64,000 bases of DNA from Epsilonproteobacteria bacterium UBA4036 (GCA_002382325.1 DGAG01000015.1:35580-99579); one strand, 5' to 3'; numbered from the stretch's first letter, positions 51,576 through 61,785 are shown. Numbers and translations are program-made. Notes: generated by a model from the letters alone, not told the origin.

Positions 51576-52835
51576 ATGAGTAACCAAATTGCTAAGGTGA
51601 TTAAACAAACATTTCTGAATTTGAAAGACAAAAGCATTTTAGCAACTCCTTTGGAATACAACAAAGAGTTTTGTAAAGTGGCAAAAGAGTTCAAGGTTGA
51701 AGTCAATGAGTGTAAAAAGTTTCAAGAGTTTGTCTCAAAGTTAAATGCCGTAGAATTGGAAGAAGTTAAAAAAAGAGAAATCAAAACTCCCGAAGAGCTG
51801 ATTCCCATTTTACTTGAACGTATCGCCATTAAAAATGTCAGCACCTTAAGTGAAATGCTTACTTCTTCTTTAACCCCATCAATCAGTTTACAACTGGATG
51901 AAAATCTGGCGAAATTTAACATCAAAATAGGAAACTCCCCTGCTTTGATGTTTGAAGAAGATATTCAAAAAGAGATGCAATCCTTCATTACTCAACGATT
52001 CGCTTCGGATAAAGCTTTTGTCAAACAAAAAACCGAAGATATCGCAAAACTCGTAACGTTGATGGGAAAATATCTTAACGATGCCATTACCAATAACACT
52101 TCTGGAAGTGAAAATGTATCCGGTATTAAAGAGCAAATCAAAGCCATTGATATTTCAAAAAGTAAACCCACTGATCTCTCTGAGTTACAAAATCGTTTGG
52201 TCAATGCGGTTGAAAATATTGAAAATGAGATGAATATAGTGGGTAAAAATTTAGAAAAAGACAAATCCAATGTGTGCCAACTTGAAGACAGAATCAAATG
52301 CTTAGAACAAGAGCTCGAAGTTGCCACCAAAGAGAGTCGAACCGATCACTTAACGGGTGTTTTAACACGACGAGCTTTTGAAAAAGAGTTAAGCAAAGTT
52401 GAAAGCAATTTTGAAAGAAACACCATTGAGTACGCCGTGGTATTTGTCGACATCGATTTTTTCAAAAAAATCAATGACTCTTATGGGCATGAAGCAGGTG
52501 ATGTTATTTTAAAAACATTTGCCAAAATTTTAGAAAAACAGACTCGTGAGTACGACGTTATTTGCCGATATGGAGGAGAAGAGTTTGTTGCCATTGTGCA
52601 TTTTAAACTCAAACGAGAACTGCTTGGGTACTTAAAGCGTCTTAAAACCATTGTGGCTGAAAACAAATTTGTATATGAAGATAAACGTATTCAAATCACA
52701 TTTAGTGCGGGGGTTTCAGTAAGAAGCCAGTATAAAACCTATGAAGAAGCGATTAAAAAAGCCGACGAACTGCTTTATGAAGCCAAAAACAATGGTCGAA
52801 ATAAGATTATTTTGGACGACGGAAAAATACTTTAG
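51576..52835 (+). CDS. Diguanylate cyclase
   Basis: 419 residues. A helical N-terminal region of about 240 residues with a coiled coil precedes the GGDEF domain (DHLTGVLTRRAFEKEL, VVFVDIDFFKKINDSYGHEAG, CRYGGEEF). The GGEEF form is catalytically active, and REYD five residues before it is the RxxD inhibitory site. Cytoplasmic. It resembles the long-helix diguanylate cyclases of Campylobacterota. Its stop is 10 bases from the convergent glycosidase stop. Confidence 0.9.
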   Translation: MSNQIAKVIKQTFLNLKDKSILATPLEYNKEFCKVAKEFKVEVNECKKFQEFVSKLNAVELEEVKKREIKTPEELIPILLERIAIKNVSTLSEMLTSSLTPSISLQLDENLAKFNIKIGNSPALMFEEDIQKEMQSFITQRFASDKAFVKQKTEDIAKLVTLMGKYLNDAITNNTSGSENVSGIKEQIKAIDISKSKPTDLSELQNRLVNAVENIENEMNIVGKNLEKDKSNVCQLEDRIKCLEQELEVATKESRTDHLTGVLTRRAFEKELSKVESNFERNTIEYAVVFVDIDFFKKINDSYGHEAGDVILKTFAKILEKQTREYDVICRYGGEEFVAIVHFKLKRELLGYLKRLKTIVAENKFVYEDKRIQITFSAGVSVRSQYKTYEEAIKKADELLYEAKNNGRNKIILDDGKIL

Positions 52836-52844
52836 AAATACCCT

Positions 52845-53939
52845 TTAATTTTTCCGTAAAGCCTTAATGCGTTGATTGGATTGTACAATCCTTTCATAGG
52901 CAATATTGCCTTTTATAAGCTCTTCATAAATCGTATCAACCAGCTCTTTGATGTCGTGTTTTCCCAATTGGTTTCCAAATAACAACATATCAACGCCTGA
53001 GTTAATCGCCAAAGTTACTGTCTGTTTTAAACTGTAGTGTTCACTGATGGCTTTCATTTGTAAATCATCACTGATTATCACTCCTTTATATCCTAATGTT
53101 TTTCTTAAAAGTTCAGTGTTGATTGCTTGTGAAAGGGTTGCGGGATACTGTTCATCCAAAGTGGCATTAAAAATATGGGCAGTCATAATCATTTGAACAC
53201 GCTGTTGCTTAATCAATTCAATAAAAGGTTCTAACTCTTTTTTGCTCCACGTATGCGTCACATCCACAAACCCTTTGTGTGAATCATTGAACGATGAACC
53301 ATGTCCTGGGAAATGCTTCAACACCCCTACAATTCCTTTTTCTTCTAAGGCTTCTAAAAAAAGTGATGCGTATAAGACCACTTTACTTACCTCACTGCCG
53401 TATGAGCGATTGAGTTGATAAATGACCGTGTTATTTTTATTTAACGCCAAATCTACCACAGGAGCAAAGTTGGTATTAATGCCATTGTCTTTTAACATTG
53501 AAGCTTGTTTGGTATATTCTGTTTTGGCTTCTTCAATACTTTTTAGTGCCATAGCAGAAGCACTTGAGGTGTTTAAAAAACCGTAAGAGGGTTTCAGTCT
53601 TTGTACGTTTCCACCCTCTTGGTCAACGGAAATAATCAAATGAGGTGAAATCGTTTTAAGAAAAGAGGTCAAGGCTTGAAGTTGTTGCGGTGACTCAATA
53701 TTTTTTACCTTGGCTTTATCGTCATAAAATCGGTCAAATAAAATCACTCCACCCAAATCATAACGTTGGATGGCTTGTACAATTGCACTGTTAGAATCAA
53801 TTTTGGCTTCATCAAAACCCAACACAATCATTTGACCAATTTGTTTTTCCAACACTTCTTTTGAAGGCAGTTCTGCACAAAAAAGTTCAAAGGCAATGAG
53901 CATGGCAATCAATATTTTTATCATCAAATTCCTTAGCAT
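52845..53939 (-). CDS. Glycoside hydrolase family 3 (NagZ-like)
   Basis: 364 residues with a signal peptide (about 1-18). The GH3 N-terminal barrel contains SVDQEGGNVQRLK, the KHFPGHGSSFNDSHKG loop with the catalytic His typical of NagZ, and the nucleophile aspartate in GVIISDDLQMKAIS. It would remove N-acetylglucosamine from peptidoglycan fragments. Unlike cytoplasmic NagZ it appears exported. Directly follows the chemoreceptor gene (25 bases). Confidence 0.87.
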   Translation of the reverse strand: MLRNLMIKILIAMLIAFELFCAELPSKEVLEKQIGQMIVLGFDEAKIDSNSAIVQAIQRYDLGGVILFDRFYDDKAKVKNIESPQQLQALTSFLKTISPHLIISVDQEGGNVQRLKPSYGFLNTSSASAMALKSIEEAKTEYTKQASMLKDNGINTNFAPVVDLALNKNNTVIYQLNRSYGSEVSKVVLYASLFLEALEEKGIVGVLKHFPGHGSSFNDSHKGFVDVTHTWSKKELEPFIELIKQQRVQMIMTAHIFNATLDEQYPATLSQAINTELLRKTLGYKGVIISDDLQMKAISEHYSLKQTVTLAINSGVDMLLFGNQLGKHDIKELVDTIYEELIKGNIAYERIVQSNQRIKALRKN

Positions 53940-53964
53940 TTATTCTAAAAAATTATAGCCATTT

Positions 53965-56196
53965 TTAATTAAAGGATTGTGCTTTGACCTCTTCTTTTCC
54001 AATAAACTCTTTTTCATTGGCATCTTCTACAACACTGTTGGCAATGGTTTGAGTGCTTTGTGCAATTTGCTTCGTTTGTGTTGCTACTTGAGCATTTTGT
54101 TGGGTTTGTTGGTCAAGTTCAGCAACCGCACTGTTGATTTGTTCAATACCAACAAGCTGCTCTTTGGATGCCATTTCAACATCTTTTATAAGATCAAGCG
54201 TTTTAGAGATATTTTCATTTAAATGGTGATAACCTTGAATCATCTCATTGGCAATATTTTTACCGTTATTGGCTTTCATATTTGCACTTTCAACAAGCGA
54301 TTTAATCTCTTTAGCAGCATCGGCACTTCGATTGGCCAAATTCCGCACCTCTTGGGCAACCACGGCAAACCCTTTTCCTGCTTCTCCAGCTGTGGCTGCT
54401 TCAACAGCAGCATTGAGACTTAAAATATTGGTTTGAAACGCAATTTGATCAATAACCGTAATGGCTTCATTAATGGCTTCAACTTGCCCATTGATTTCAT
54501 CCATAGAAACCGTTGTTTCATTGGCAAGACGTTCACCGTTATTGGCACTGCTGGTCAACTCTTTGGCATACAAAGACATTTTGACAATATTTTCAGTGTT
54601 GCTGGAAATATTACCCGTAATCTCTTCAAGTGCTGCGGCGGTTTCTTCCAAAGAAGCTGCTGCTTGATTGGAAGCAATACTTAACGTCTCCACATTTTGA
54701 AGTAAAAAAGTGGCACTGTGTTGCAAGGTCAAGCCATTGGATTTATTCGTCACAAGCATTCCATTGATTAAACTGTTGACTTCATTTAAACGCAATTCAA
54801 TCACACCATAGGCATTGTCAATACTTTTTCGAAAATCAAATTTGGCAAAATTCTCCAACATCTCCAAAACACTGTTGGTGTTGTTGGCAATATTTTTATT
54901 GAGTGTGGCAATCATATCATTAAAACTTAACTTTAATGCCCCTAAAGAATCACTCTCTATGACACTTTTGAGTTTATGCGTTAGTTCACCTTTTTTGATT
55001 CGTTCAACCACCAAAGAGACCTCGTGCAAAAACTCTTTTTCTTGATTGATAATTTTTTCTGTTTTTTGAATATTTTCATTCACGATATCGGACATTTTTC
55101 CAAACTCATCTTCGGATTGAATCGAGATGAGTTGAGCCGTTGGTGTTTGCTTATTAACAAAACTAAAAAAACTCAATAACCCTGCTTGAAAAAGTTTTAT
55201 TTTGCTCAAAATATCTTTAGTGACTAAAAAAGAGATAAAGAAAATAAAAAGCAATCCCGCAATCGCAATAGCCGAAAAAACCATCAGCAATTTTGTTGCC
55301 GATGAAATCTCTTGGTTAATACTTTGAATTAAATTTGCAGCCAAATAATCATCAACTTGTTTAAGCAGATTGATTTTTTGTGTGATTGTCGTAAACCACA
55401 CTTGGGCATCAAGATTAAAATTGTTCTCGTTTTCCAAAAGAGTTTTTCGCATTAACGCCACCTCTTCTACGGCTTTGGTTTTTAATGTTGTGGTAAAAAA
55501 ATCTAACTCTTTGGCGGTTGTGTAGTCTTTAAAATTCTTTAAAAATCCATCTTGAATAGCAATAATAGAGACAAATCGATTTTTTAAATCCCCTTTAAAC
55601 ACATTATTAACCAACGCATTTGCTCCCAATGCTCGTTCTATTCCTGTTCTCTCTTTTGCCAATAAAAAGTTAATATAGGCATTGAGTTGTTGAGAAATAA
55701 TGGGTGAATCAGAGAGTTTAGAAATCTCCACAACGGCTTCTAAAATCACCTCATTGGTATTGGTATAATACGCCAATGCTTCACTGGTTTGCAAAGATTG
55801 TTGCTGTACTAACGTTCGCATAGTAGGAAGATTGTCTAAATTTTCTTGGATTTGTTTGATTTTGTTGCCAAGGGATTCAACCAAAATATGGCGTTTTATG
55901 TAGGTTAAAAATGCTTCCAATTCTACATTGGTATCAAGGTGTTGTTGTTGAAGTTCTTTGACAAAACTTTGAGCGTTGCTGCCTAAAAACCCTGCAGTGA
56001 ACCCTCTTTCCTTTTGCAGTTCATGCACCAATCTTGAAAAATACGTAGAGAGTTCAACCCCGATTTTCAACTCTTGAAAATGAACTTTTTTTTGATATTT
56101 TTCATAGATAATATTCAATACAAAAAAACTCAATATGGTAATCATAATATAAACTAACAGTCGTAACTTTGCTTTGAGCGTTAAATTTGAAACCAT
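53965..56196 (-). CDS. NIT-domain methyl-accepting chemotaxis protein
   Basis: 743 residues. A membrane helix (about 8-27), then the NIT domain with LVHELQKERGFTAGFLG near residues 52-68. A second helix near 300-325 is followed by HAMP-like segments with GLLSFFSFVN and the signalling tip IAFQTNILSLNAAVEAATAG, identical in part to the receptor at 1994-4483. NIT domains are linked to nitrate and nitrite sensing. The C-terminus is short, without CZB. Confidence 0.92.
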   Translation of the reverse strand: MVSNLTLKAKLRLLVYIMITILSFFVLNIIYEKYQKKVHFQELKIGVELSTYFSRLVHELQKERGFTAGFLGSNAQSFVKELQQQHLDTNVELEAFLTYIKRHILVESLGNKIKQIQENLDNLPTMRTLVQQQSLQTSEALAYYTNTNEVILEAVVEISKLSDSPIISQQLNAYINFLLAKERTGIERALGANALVNNVFKGDLKNRFVSIIAIQDGFLKNFKDYTTAKELDFFTTTLKTKAVEEVALMRKTLLENENNFNLDAQVWFTTITQKINLLKQVDDYLAANLIQSINQEISSATKLLMVFSAIAIAGLLFIFFISFLVTKDILSKIKLFQAGLLSFFSFVNKQTPTAQLISIQSEDEFGKMSDIVNENIQKTEKIINQEKEFLHEVSLVVERIKKGELTHKLKSVIESDSLGALKLSFNDMIATLNKNIANNTNSVLEMLENFAKFDFRKSIDNAYGVIELRLNEVNSLINGMLVTNKSNGLTLQHSATFLLQNVETLSIASNQAAASLEETAAALEEITGNISSNTENIVKMSLYAKELTSSANNGERLANETTVSMDEINGQVEAINEAITVIDQIAFQTNILSLNAAVEAATAGEAGKGFAVVAQEVRNLANRSADAAKEIKSLVESANMKANNGKNIANEMIQGYHHLNENISKTLDLIKDVEMASKEQLVGIEQINSAVAELDQQTQQNAQVATQTKQIAQSTQTIANSVVEDANEKEFIGKEEVKAQSFN

Positions 56197-56291
56197 AACA
56201 AAACCTTTTTCTAAACTTAAAGATTTTGATTATATTCTAAATATAATTTTTAGGAATTGATGTACATCAAGTTAAAAGATAAATTATTAAG

Positions 56292-58475
56292 TTATTTATA
56301 TTTTTCTCTTATTTCTAAAAATTCATCCAAGTTATCAAAGAAAATATCAACCAAATTGGGGTCAAAATGTTTGCCTTTTTCTTCTTTAAAATACTCTAAA
56401 ACATCATTGAGTTTCCATGCTTTTTTATAGACACGTTCACTGCCTAAAGCATCAAAAACATCAGCAATGGCGGTAATGCGTCCATAAATATGTATGTCTT
56501 CACCGCTTAAGCCTCTTGGATAACCTGTGCCATCCCATTTTTCGTGGTGTTCATATGCCACAATAGCCGATGCTTTTAAAATAGGACGATGGGAGGTTTT
56601 TAAGATTTCATACCCAACAGTGGTATGCGATTTCATGATTTCAAACTCTTCGCATGTGAGTTTATCGGGTTTATTTAATAACGAATCGGGAATACCCACT
56701 TTACCAATATCGTGCATGGGACTGGCATGTTTGAGCAGTTCGGCTTCACTTTGACTCAAGCCATATTTGATGGCTAACAGTTTTGAGTATTCGGCAACGA
56801 CTTTAACATGATTACCGGTTTCTTCACTTCGTGTTTCTACAATTTCACCCATTTTATAAATCACTTCTCGTTGGGTATCTTCTAACTCTTTGTGCAAATT
56901 AATCACTTCGGTAATATCTTGTCGTATTTGCATATACTCTAATATCTCACCCGATTTGTTTTTAATGGGGACTACTGTGGCAATTGAGTAAAACGGATTT
57001 CCCTTTTTATCAATATTTTTTAATGTTCCTTTCCACACTTTTCCTGCTTCTAAAATTCGAAAAAGTTTATCAATTTCACTGTCACTGACATCAGGATATT
57101 TAATAAAAGTATAGGGTTTCCCCACTAACTCTTCATTGGTATAGCCACTGACTTCGCAAAAAAGTTTGTTGGCATAGGTCATCTCTTTTTTTAAATTGAT
57201 TCGTAAAATGATGTTACTTTTTTCCATGGCATATTCATACAATTTTGACAAACTCAATGACTCTTCTAAAAACTTATAATCTTTATCTAAAAGACGTTTG
57301 GTGTCTAATATTTTGGCGTTGAGTTCTTTAACTTTGGCATTGACTTCTGCACTGATATTTTCTTCAATCAAAGGAATATCGGTAATCTCTTTGTTGACAT
57401 ATTTAAAAAACTGTTCAATTCCATGAAAAAGATTTTCAATGGAAGCATGAATGTTTTTTGAAATAATAAAGCCCAAAATAAAGACCAATAACGTAATAGT
57501 CAAACTGGCTGCTAAAAAGACAAATATTGATATTTTGAACTCATTTAACAGCAACTGGATTTTGATATTGGTTTGATTAATTAAATAGTCATCAATCTTT
57601 TTGAGTTTATTGATTTTACTGGTAATATTCTCAAACCAATATTGAGCATTGTGAGGATTTTTTATCGCTTTGTGGCTATTATCGTAGTGTTTGTATTGTA
57701 AAATGTCTTCTGAAATACGATTGACCTCATCAATGTCTTTTCCCATTAAAAGTCGATTATAAAACTTTAAAGTCTCTTCGCTTGAATAGATTTTAAACTT
57801 TTCCATATAGACATTTTCTATTTGAGTTAAATTGTAAAACTCATTAAGCAAATCTTTGTTTAAATACGCTTCATTTAAGATTGTTGTACCCAATGCTCTT
57901 TGAATACCCACCACATCTTTGGCAAATAAAAAGTTGACATAAGAAATAAGGTGCAATGAAAGCTCTGCATTGCTGGCAATTTTTGAAATATGTAAAATGG
58001 TGTGTAAAAAACGTTTGTTAAGATGAGTATAAAAGGCAATACTCTCTTTCGTATCAATCAAAGTCAAATCAACTTTTTCTCGATAGGCATTTAATTTTTC
58101 AAGCTCTTTTAACGCACGTTCTAAGTTGTGATTAAACTCTTCATTGAAACTTGTTTTATCAAAATGGGTTAAAAAATCATAGAGTTCATTTTGACGTTTA
58201 TTGGTTTTTTCTCGCTGAAGTTGCAAAAGATCATAAAACTCCTCTTTGTTTCCCAAGTACCCAGCACTGGCACCTCTTTCAATTTGAAGTTCATGAATCA
58301 AAAAACTGGTTTTGGTACACAATACCACCAATTTCTCAAGTTTGTTTAAATTCAGATGCTTTTGATAACTTTTGACACTAAAAATTGATGCCATTAAAAT
58401 CAAACCACATACAGGCATAATGACCAAAAATATTAACTTATTTTTAATCAGGGTACTGTTGTTTTTGGCTTCCAA
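56292..58475 (-). CDS. NIT-PAS-HD-GYP membrane phosphodiesterase
   Basis: 727 residues from a TTG at 58475, which follows AAGGAG by six bases. Membrane helix (about 12-31), NIT domain with LIHELQIERGASAGYLG near 54-70, second helix near 312-337, PAS domain (about 410-530, with YANKLFCEVSGYTNEE), and HD-GYP with SPMHDIGKVGIPD and HHEKWDGTGYP. It would degrade cyclic di-GMP in response to a periplasmic cue. The HD-GYP half is very close to the partial gene at 63362-64000. Confidence 0.92.
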   Translation of the reverse strand: MEAKNNSTLIKNKLIFLVIMPVCGLILMASIFSVKSYQKHLNLNKLEKLVVLCTKTSFLIHELQIERGASAGYLGNKEEFYDLLQLQREKTNKRQNELYDFLTHFDKTSFNEEFNHNLERALKELEKLNAYREKVDLTLIDTKESIAFYTHLNKRFLHTILHISKIASNAELSLHLISYVNFLFAKDVVGIQRALGTTILNEAYLNKDLLNEFYNLTQIENVYMEKFKIYSSEETLKFYNRLLMGKDIDEVNRISEDILQYKHYDNSHKAIKNPHNAQYWFENITSKINKLKKIDDYLINQTNIKIQLLLNEFKISIFVFLAASLTITLLVFILGFIISKNIHASIENLFHGIEQFFKYVNKEITDIPLIEENISAEVNAKVKELNAKILDTKRLLDKDYKFLEESLSLSKLYEYAMEKSNIILRINLKKEMTYANKLFCEVSGYTNEELVGKPYTFIKYPDVSDSEIDKLFRILEAGKVWKGTLKNIDKKGNPFYSIATVVPIKNKSGEILEYMQIRQDITEVINLHKELEDTQREVIYKMGEIVETRSEETGNHVKVVAEYSKLLAIKYGLSQSEAELLKHASPMHDIGKVGIPDSLLNKPDKLTCEEFEIMKSHTTVGYEILKTSHRPILKASAIVAYEHHEKWDGTGYPRGLSGEDIHIYGRITAIADVFDALGSERVYKKAWKLNDVLEYFKEEKGKHFDPNLVDIFFDNLDEFLEIREKYK

Positions 58476-58592
58476 ATAGAACTCCTTAAAAAATTCATAA
58501 TCATAAATGTAACAATATAAAATTATATTTTTTTAAGAATACTCTTTTTTACTCTCTCATTCCTTGATTAATGTCATTATTTGTCAAAAAAA

Positions 58593-59651
58593 TCAAATGG
58601 TTCGAATGGGTTCTGCGGATGGTTTAGCAAAATAGTATCCTTGCATATAATCCACACCAATTGAACGTATTGTTTCTATCTCGTATGGGGTTTCTATCCC
58701 TTCTGCTAACACTTCAATATTATTCTCCTTAGCAACCGTATATAACGCTTTATAAACCGATTGTTTAAACTCATCTTTATTGATGTTTTCAATAATATTT
58801 CTGTCAATTTTAATAATATCAGGTTTGAGTTTGATGAGCATATTTAAACTTGAATACCCCTCTCCCACATCATCTAAAGCAATCTTATACCCTTTTTCTC
58901 GATAATACATCAATATCTCTTTTAAATGCACTTGATCTTTGACCTTTTGTGTCTCAACCACTTCAAAAACAATATTTTTGGAATCAAATTCCAATTGATT
59001 CGCCCATTTAACAGTGGAATTCAAACAAAACTCTGGGTCATAAATGGAAGTGGGAATAAAATTGATAAACACTTTTTGATGAATCTTTTTTACAGCAGCA
59101 GTTTTTAAAGCGGATTCTCGGCACAATCTGTCAAGTTTAAAATCCATATCATTACGTGAGGATTTATCAAACAGTTCATACGGATACATCAACTCACCAT
59201 TGGCCTTTACTCCACGGATAAGTGCTTCATAGCCATAAATGGTGTTATCCTCTGCTTTTACAATAGGTTGAAAATGTGAAGTTAAACTCTCATTGTTAAT
59301 AATATCAAAGAACTCTTTGTCTTGGATAAGGTTAATATAACGTTGCAAAGGTTTGGCGCTTAAAAGCATTTGAAGATTAAAATTGGCACACACCTCTTGA
59401 ACATATATTTTGATTTTTTGTGTTTCAAGCTCATTAAAATGTGCACTAAACGCATCGGCATTGGAGTGAAAGAACTGCTCTTCACTGGATACTTCAACAT
59501 AAACTAAGTCATGCAATTTTTGCAAATCAAAGCCCAACTTCATTAAAAAAATTCTCATTTTTAATGCCAACTCTTCAACTTCACTGATGAAAAATATTTT
59601 TACCGCTTTATCTTCTAACATAAACTTATCGGTACATTTTGAACACGACAT
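58593..59651 (-). CDS. EAL-domain phosphodiesterase
   Basis: 352 residues. The EAL domain (about 115-350) has all expected catalytic motifs: GYEALIRG, FINFIP, FEVVET, LDDVGEGYSS, IKIDRNII, LAEGIE and YMQGYYFAKP. The N-terminal CSKC could bind a metal. The rest of the N-terminal region is alpha/beta without a known name. Fourth of a run of minus-strand genes for cyclic di-GMP or chemotaxis signalling. Confidence 0.9.
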   Translation of the reverse strand: MSCSKCTDKFMLEDKAVKIFFISEVEELALKMRIFLMKLGFDLQKLHDLVYVEVSSEEQFFHSNADAFSAHFNELETQKIKIYVQEVCANFNLQMLLSAKPLQRYINLIQDKEFFDIINNESLTSHFQPIVKAEDNTIYGYEALIRGVKANGELMYPYELFDKSSRNDMDFKLDRLCRESALKTAAVKKIHQKVFINFIPTSIYDPEFCLNSTVKWANQLEFDSKNIVFEVVETQKVKDQVHLKEILMYYREKGYKIALDDVGEGYSSLNMLIKLKPDIIKIDRNIIENINKDEFKQSVYKALYTVAKENNIEVLAEGIETPYEIETIRSIGVDYMQGYYFAKPSAEPIRTI

Positions 59652-59669
59652 TACTCTTCCTTTTTACTG

Positions 59670-60308
59670 TTATGGCTCTAATCGATTAATTTCCCACTGG
59701 TTACTCTCAAGCAAACGATACTCAAATCGGTCATGCAACCTATCTTTTCCTCCTTGCCAAAACTCTATAACTAAAGGTTTTATGACATAACCACCCCAAA
59801 AAGAAGGAAAAGGAACTTCCCCTTTTAAAAACTTATTTTTGACTTCATTAAACTTTGCTTCCAATAAACTGCGAGAACTGATAATTTGACTTTGATGTGA
59901 AATATACGCACCAATTTGACTCCCTTTGGGACGACTCAAAAAGTACTTCAAAGACTCTTGTGTACTGATTTTTTCACAAATGCCTTCAATTTTTACTTGT
60001 CGCTCTAACCCCAACCATGCAAAAGATGCAGCACATTTGGGATTTTCTTTGAGTTGTTGCGCTTTTTTGCTTTTATAATTGGAGAAAAAAACAAACCCCT
60101 TTTCATCGTACATTTTAAGTAACACCGTACGAATTGAAGGCATCAAATCCAAACCTACTGTGGCTAAATTCATCGCATTGGGTTCAAGAAGTTCAGCTTG
60201 AATGGCTTGATTAAACCACAACTCAAACTGCTTGATAGGATTGGGGTCTAACTCTTTTTTGCGTAATCCTTTGGTCATATACTCTTGTCGCATCGAAGCT
60301 AAATTCAT
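59670..60308 (-). CDS. pdxH: Pyridoxamine 5'-phosphate oxidase
   Basis: 212 residues, standard length. MRQEYMTKGLRKKELDPNP, ATVGLDLMPSIRTVLLKMYD, RQVKIEG and the C-terminal FWQGGKDRLHDRFEYRL are diagnostic of PdxH. It uses FMN and oxygen to make pyridoxal 5'-phosphate. Its ATG overlaps the stop of the glutathione peroxidase gene as ATGA. Confidence 0.95.
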   Translation of the reverse strand: MNLASMRQEYMTKGLRKKELDPNPIKQFELWFNQAIQAELLEPNAMNLATVGLDLMPSIRTVLLKMYDEKGFVFFSNYKSKKAQQLKENPKCAASFAWLGLERQVKIEGICEKISTQESLKYFLSRPKGSQIGAYISHQSQIISSRSLLEAKFNEVKNKFLKGEVPFPSFWGGYVIKPLVIEFWQGGKDRLHDRFEYRLLESNQWEINRLEP

Positions 60309-60844
60309 AGTAACTCTTTTATATCGGATTCTATCTCTTCAGGTTTAGTTGCAGGGGCATATCGTTTCACAACTTCTCCTTGCTTATTGACCAAAAATTT
60401 TGTGAAATTCCATTTAATGGCTTCGCTGCCTAAAAGACCCTTGGCATTTTGTTTTAAGAAAACATATAAAGGGTGAGTGTGTTCTCCATTGACATCAATT
60501 TTAGAAAAGAGTTCAAACGTAACGTTATAGGTTAAGGAACAAAAAGATTTGATCTCTTCTTCACTGCCTGGTTCTTGCCCTAAAAACTGATTACAAGGAA
60601 ATCCCAAAATGGATAAGCCCTTATCGTAATACGTTTCATGCAGCTTTTGTAAGCCTTCATATTGAGGGGTGTAACCACAACGACTGGCAACATTGACAAT
60701 CAGTAAAACACGGTTTTCATACTTTTTAAATGAAATTTCTTGTTGGTTAATATCTTTTACACTGAACTCATAAATTTCCATGTTGTTCTCTCCTAAAAGC
60801 AATGTTGTTAATCCTATTATGGCAAACCATATACGCACTATCAT
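60305..60844 (-). CDS. Glutathione peroxidase family protein
   Basis: Up to 179 residues. NVASRCGYTPQYEGL carries the peroxidatic cysteine, and GFPCNQFLGQEPG and KWNFTKFLV are conserved. Two starts are credible. An ATG at 60844 or GTG at 60838 behind AAAGG gives an N-terminal hydrophobic segment (IWFAIIGLTTLLLG) that would export or anchor the protein. The ATG at 60781 behind AGGAG gives the usual 158-residue cytoplasmic form. Resembles thioredoxin-dependent BtuE. Coupled to pdxH. Confidence 0.88.
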   Translation of the reverse strand: MIVRIWFAIIGLTTLLLGENNMEIYEFSVKDINQQEISFKKYENRVLLIVNVASRCGYTPQYEGLQKLHETYYDKGLSILGFPCNQFLGQEPGSEEEIKSFCSLTYNVTFELFSKIDVNGEHTHPLYVFLKQNAKGLLGSEAIKWNFTKFLVNKQGEVVKRYAPATKPEEIESDIKELL

Positions 60845-60934
60845 CCTTTTTTTCTTTGCATATCATTGTACAATGATACTCTTTTTGTGTTAAATTCAAC
60901 AAGAATTATGGCATGATTGACACAAAAAAATTAT

Positions 60935-61720
60935 TTAAGATTTTTCTATCAAACATATTTCACCAGAAGTTTTATGAGCAATCGGACCACTGCCTTTGCC
61001 AATTTGTGGTGCATTTTTAATGCCTAAATAGATAAACTTTTTTGCCATACTTAAAGCCTCTTCCAAACTTTTTCCCAACGCCAAATTTGCCACAATAGCA
61101 CTGGAATAACTGCACCCTGTCCCATGATAATTATTGATTTCTAAATACGGCGTATCAAATCGCTTCAATTCCAATTTTTTCCATAAAATGTCAACCGAAC
61201 GAAAATGAGTGTTAATAAACACTTTATGATTTTTAATGACCACCGCACAAGGCAGATCACTTAAAACGCTTAAATTAAAATTTTCATACCCAAAAAGAGC
61301 TTTAGCTTCATGCAAATTGGGTGTAATAAGCGTCACATACGGAAATAAAGTTTTTAAATTTTCAATGGCATCGTCATGTAAAAGTTTTGACCCTGCTTTT
61401 GACACAAATACAGGGTCAAACACAATAGGTATTTTTAGGTGTCGTATCACCTCTTTGATTTCATTGATGATTTCATTGCTGTATAACATTCCAATTTTTA
61501 TGGCACACACCTCAAAATCCGCTAAAACAGCTTCAATTTGAGCCCGTACAAAAGAAGCAGGGACTTCTTGAATGTGAGTCACCCCTTGAGTATTTTGAGC
61601 GGTTAATACCGTAATAGCACTGCAACCAAAGACACCAAATGCTTCAAACGTTTTTAAATCGGCTTGAATCCCAGCCCCACCACTGCTGTCACTTCCTGCA
61701 ATAGTTAAAACCACTTTCAT
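60935..61720 (-). CDS. thiD: Hydroxymethylpyrimidine/phosphomethylpyrimidine kinase
   Basis: 261 residues from the ATG at 61720, which has AAGGAG four bases upstream; a longer frame upstream is unlikely to be translated. LTIAGSDSSGGAGIQADLKT, ITPNLHEAKAL and the phosphate-binding NNYHGTGCSYSSAI are diagnostic of ThiD. It phosphorylates the pyrimidine half of thiamine. No other thi gene is adjacent, and no TPP riboswitch is visible upstream. Confidence 0.93.
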   Translation of the reverse strand: MKVVLTIAGSDSSGGAGIQADLKTFEAFGVFGCSAITVLTAQNTQGVTHIQEVPASFVRAQIEAVLADFEVCAIKIGMLYSNEIINEIKEVIRHLKIPIVFDPVFVSKAGSKLLHDDAIENLKTLFPYVTLITPNLHEAKALFGYENFNLSVLSDLPCAVVIKNHKVFINTHFRSVDILWKKLELKRFDTPYLEINNYHGTGCSYSSAIVANLALGKSLEEALSMAKKFIYLGIKNAPQIGKGSGPIAHKTSGEICLIEKS

Positions 61721-61754
61721 GTCTCTCCTTTTTTGTTTCTTAAGTATAACCAAC

Positions 61755-61785
61755 CTGACAACTCTTTAGTACTCTTTTTTGTCAG
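61755..61785. terminator. Hairpin between the CrtI-like gene and thiD
   Basis: CTGACAA (61755-61761) and TTGTCAG (61779-61785) form a perfect 7-base-pair stem around a 17-base loop. It lies beyond the stop of the CrtI-like gene on the minus strand and upstream of thiD. Without a T-run, termination is uncertain. Confidence 0.35.

Noticed and set aside
60305..60308. Frameshift between glutathione peroxidase and pdxH
   Set aside because: The overlap is an ordinary ATGA stop-start junction of two complete genes.
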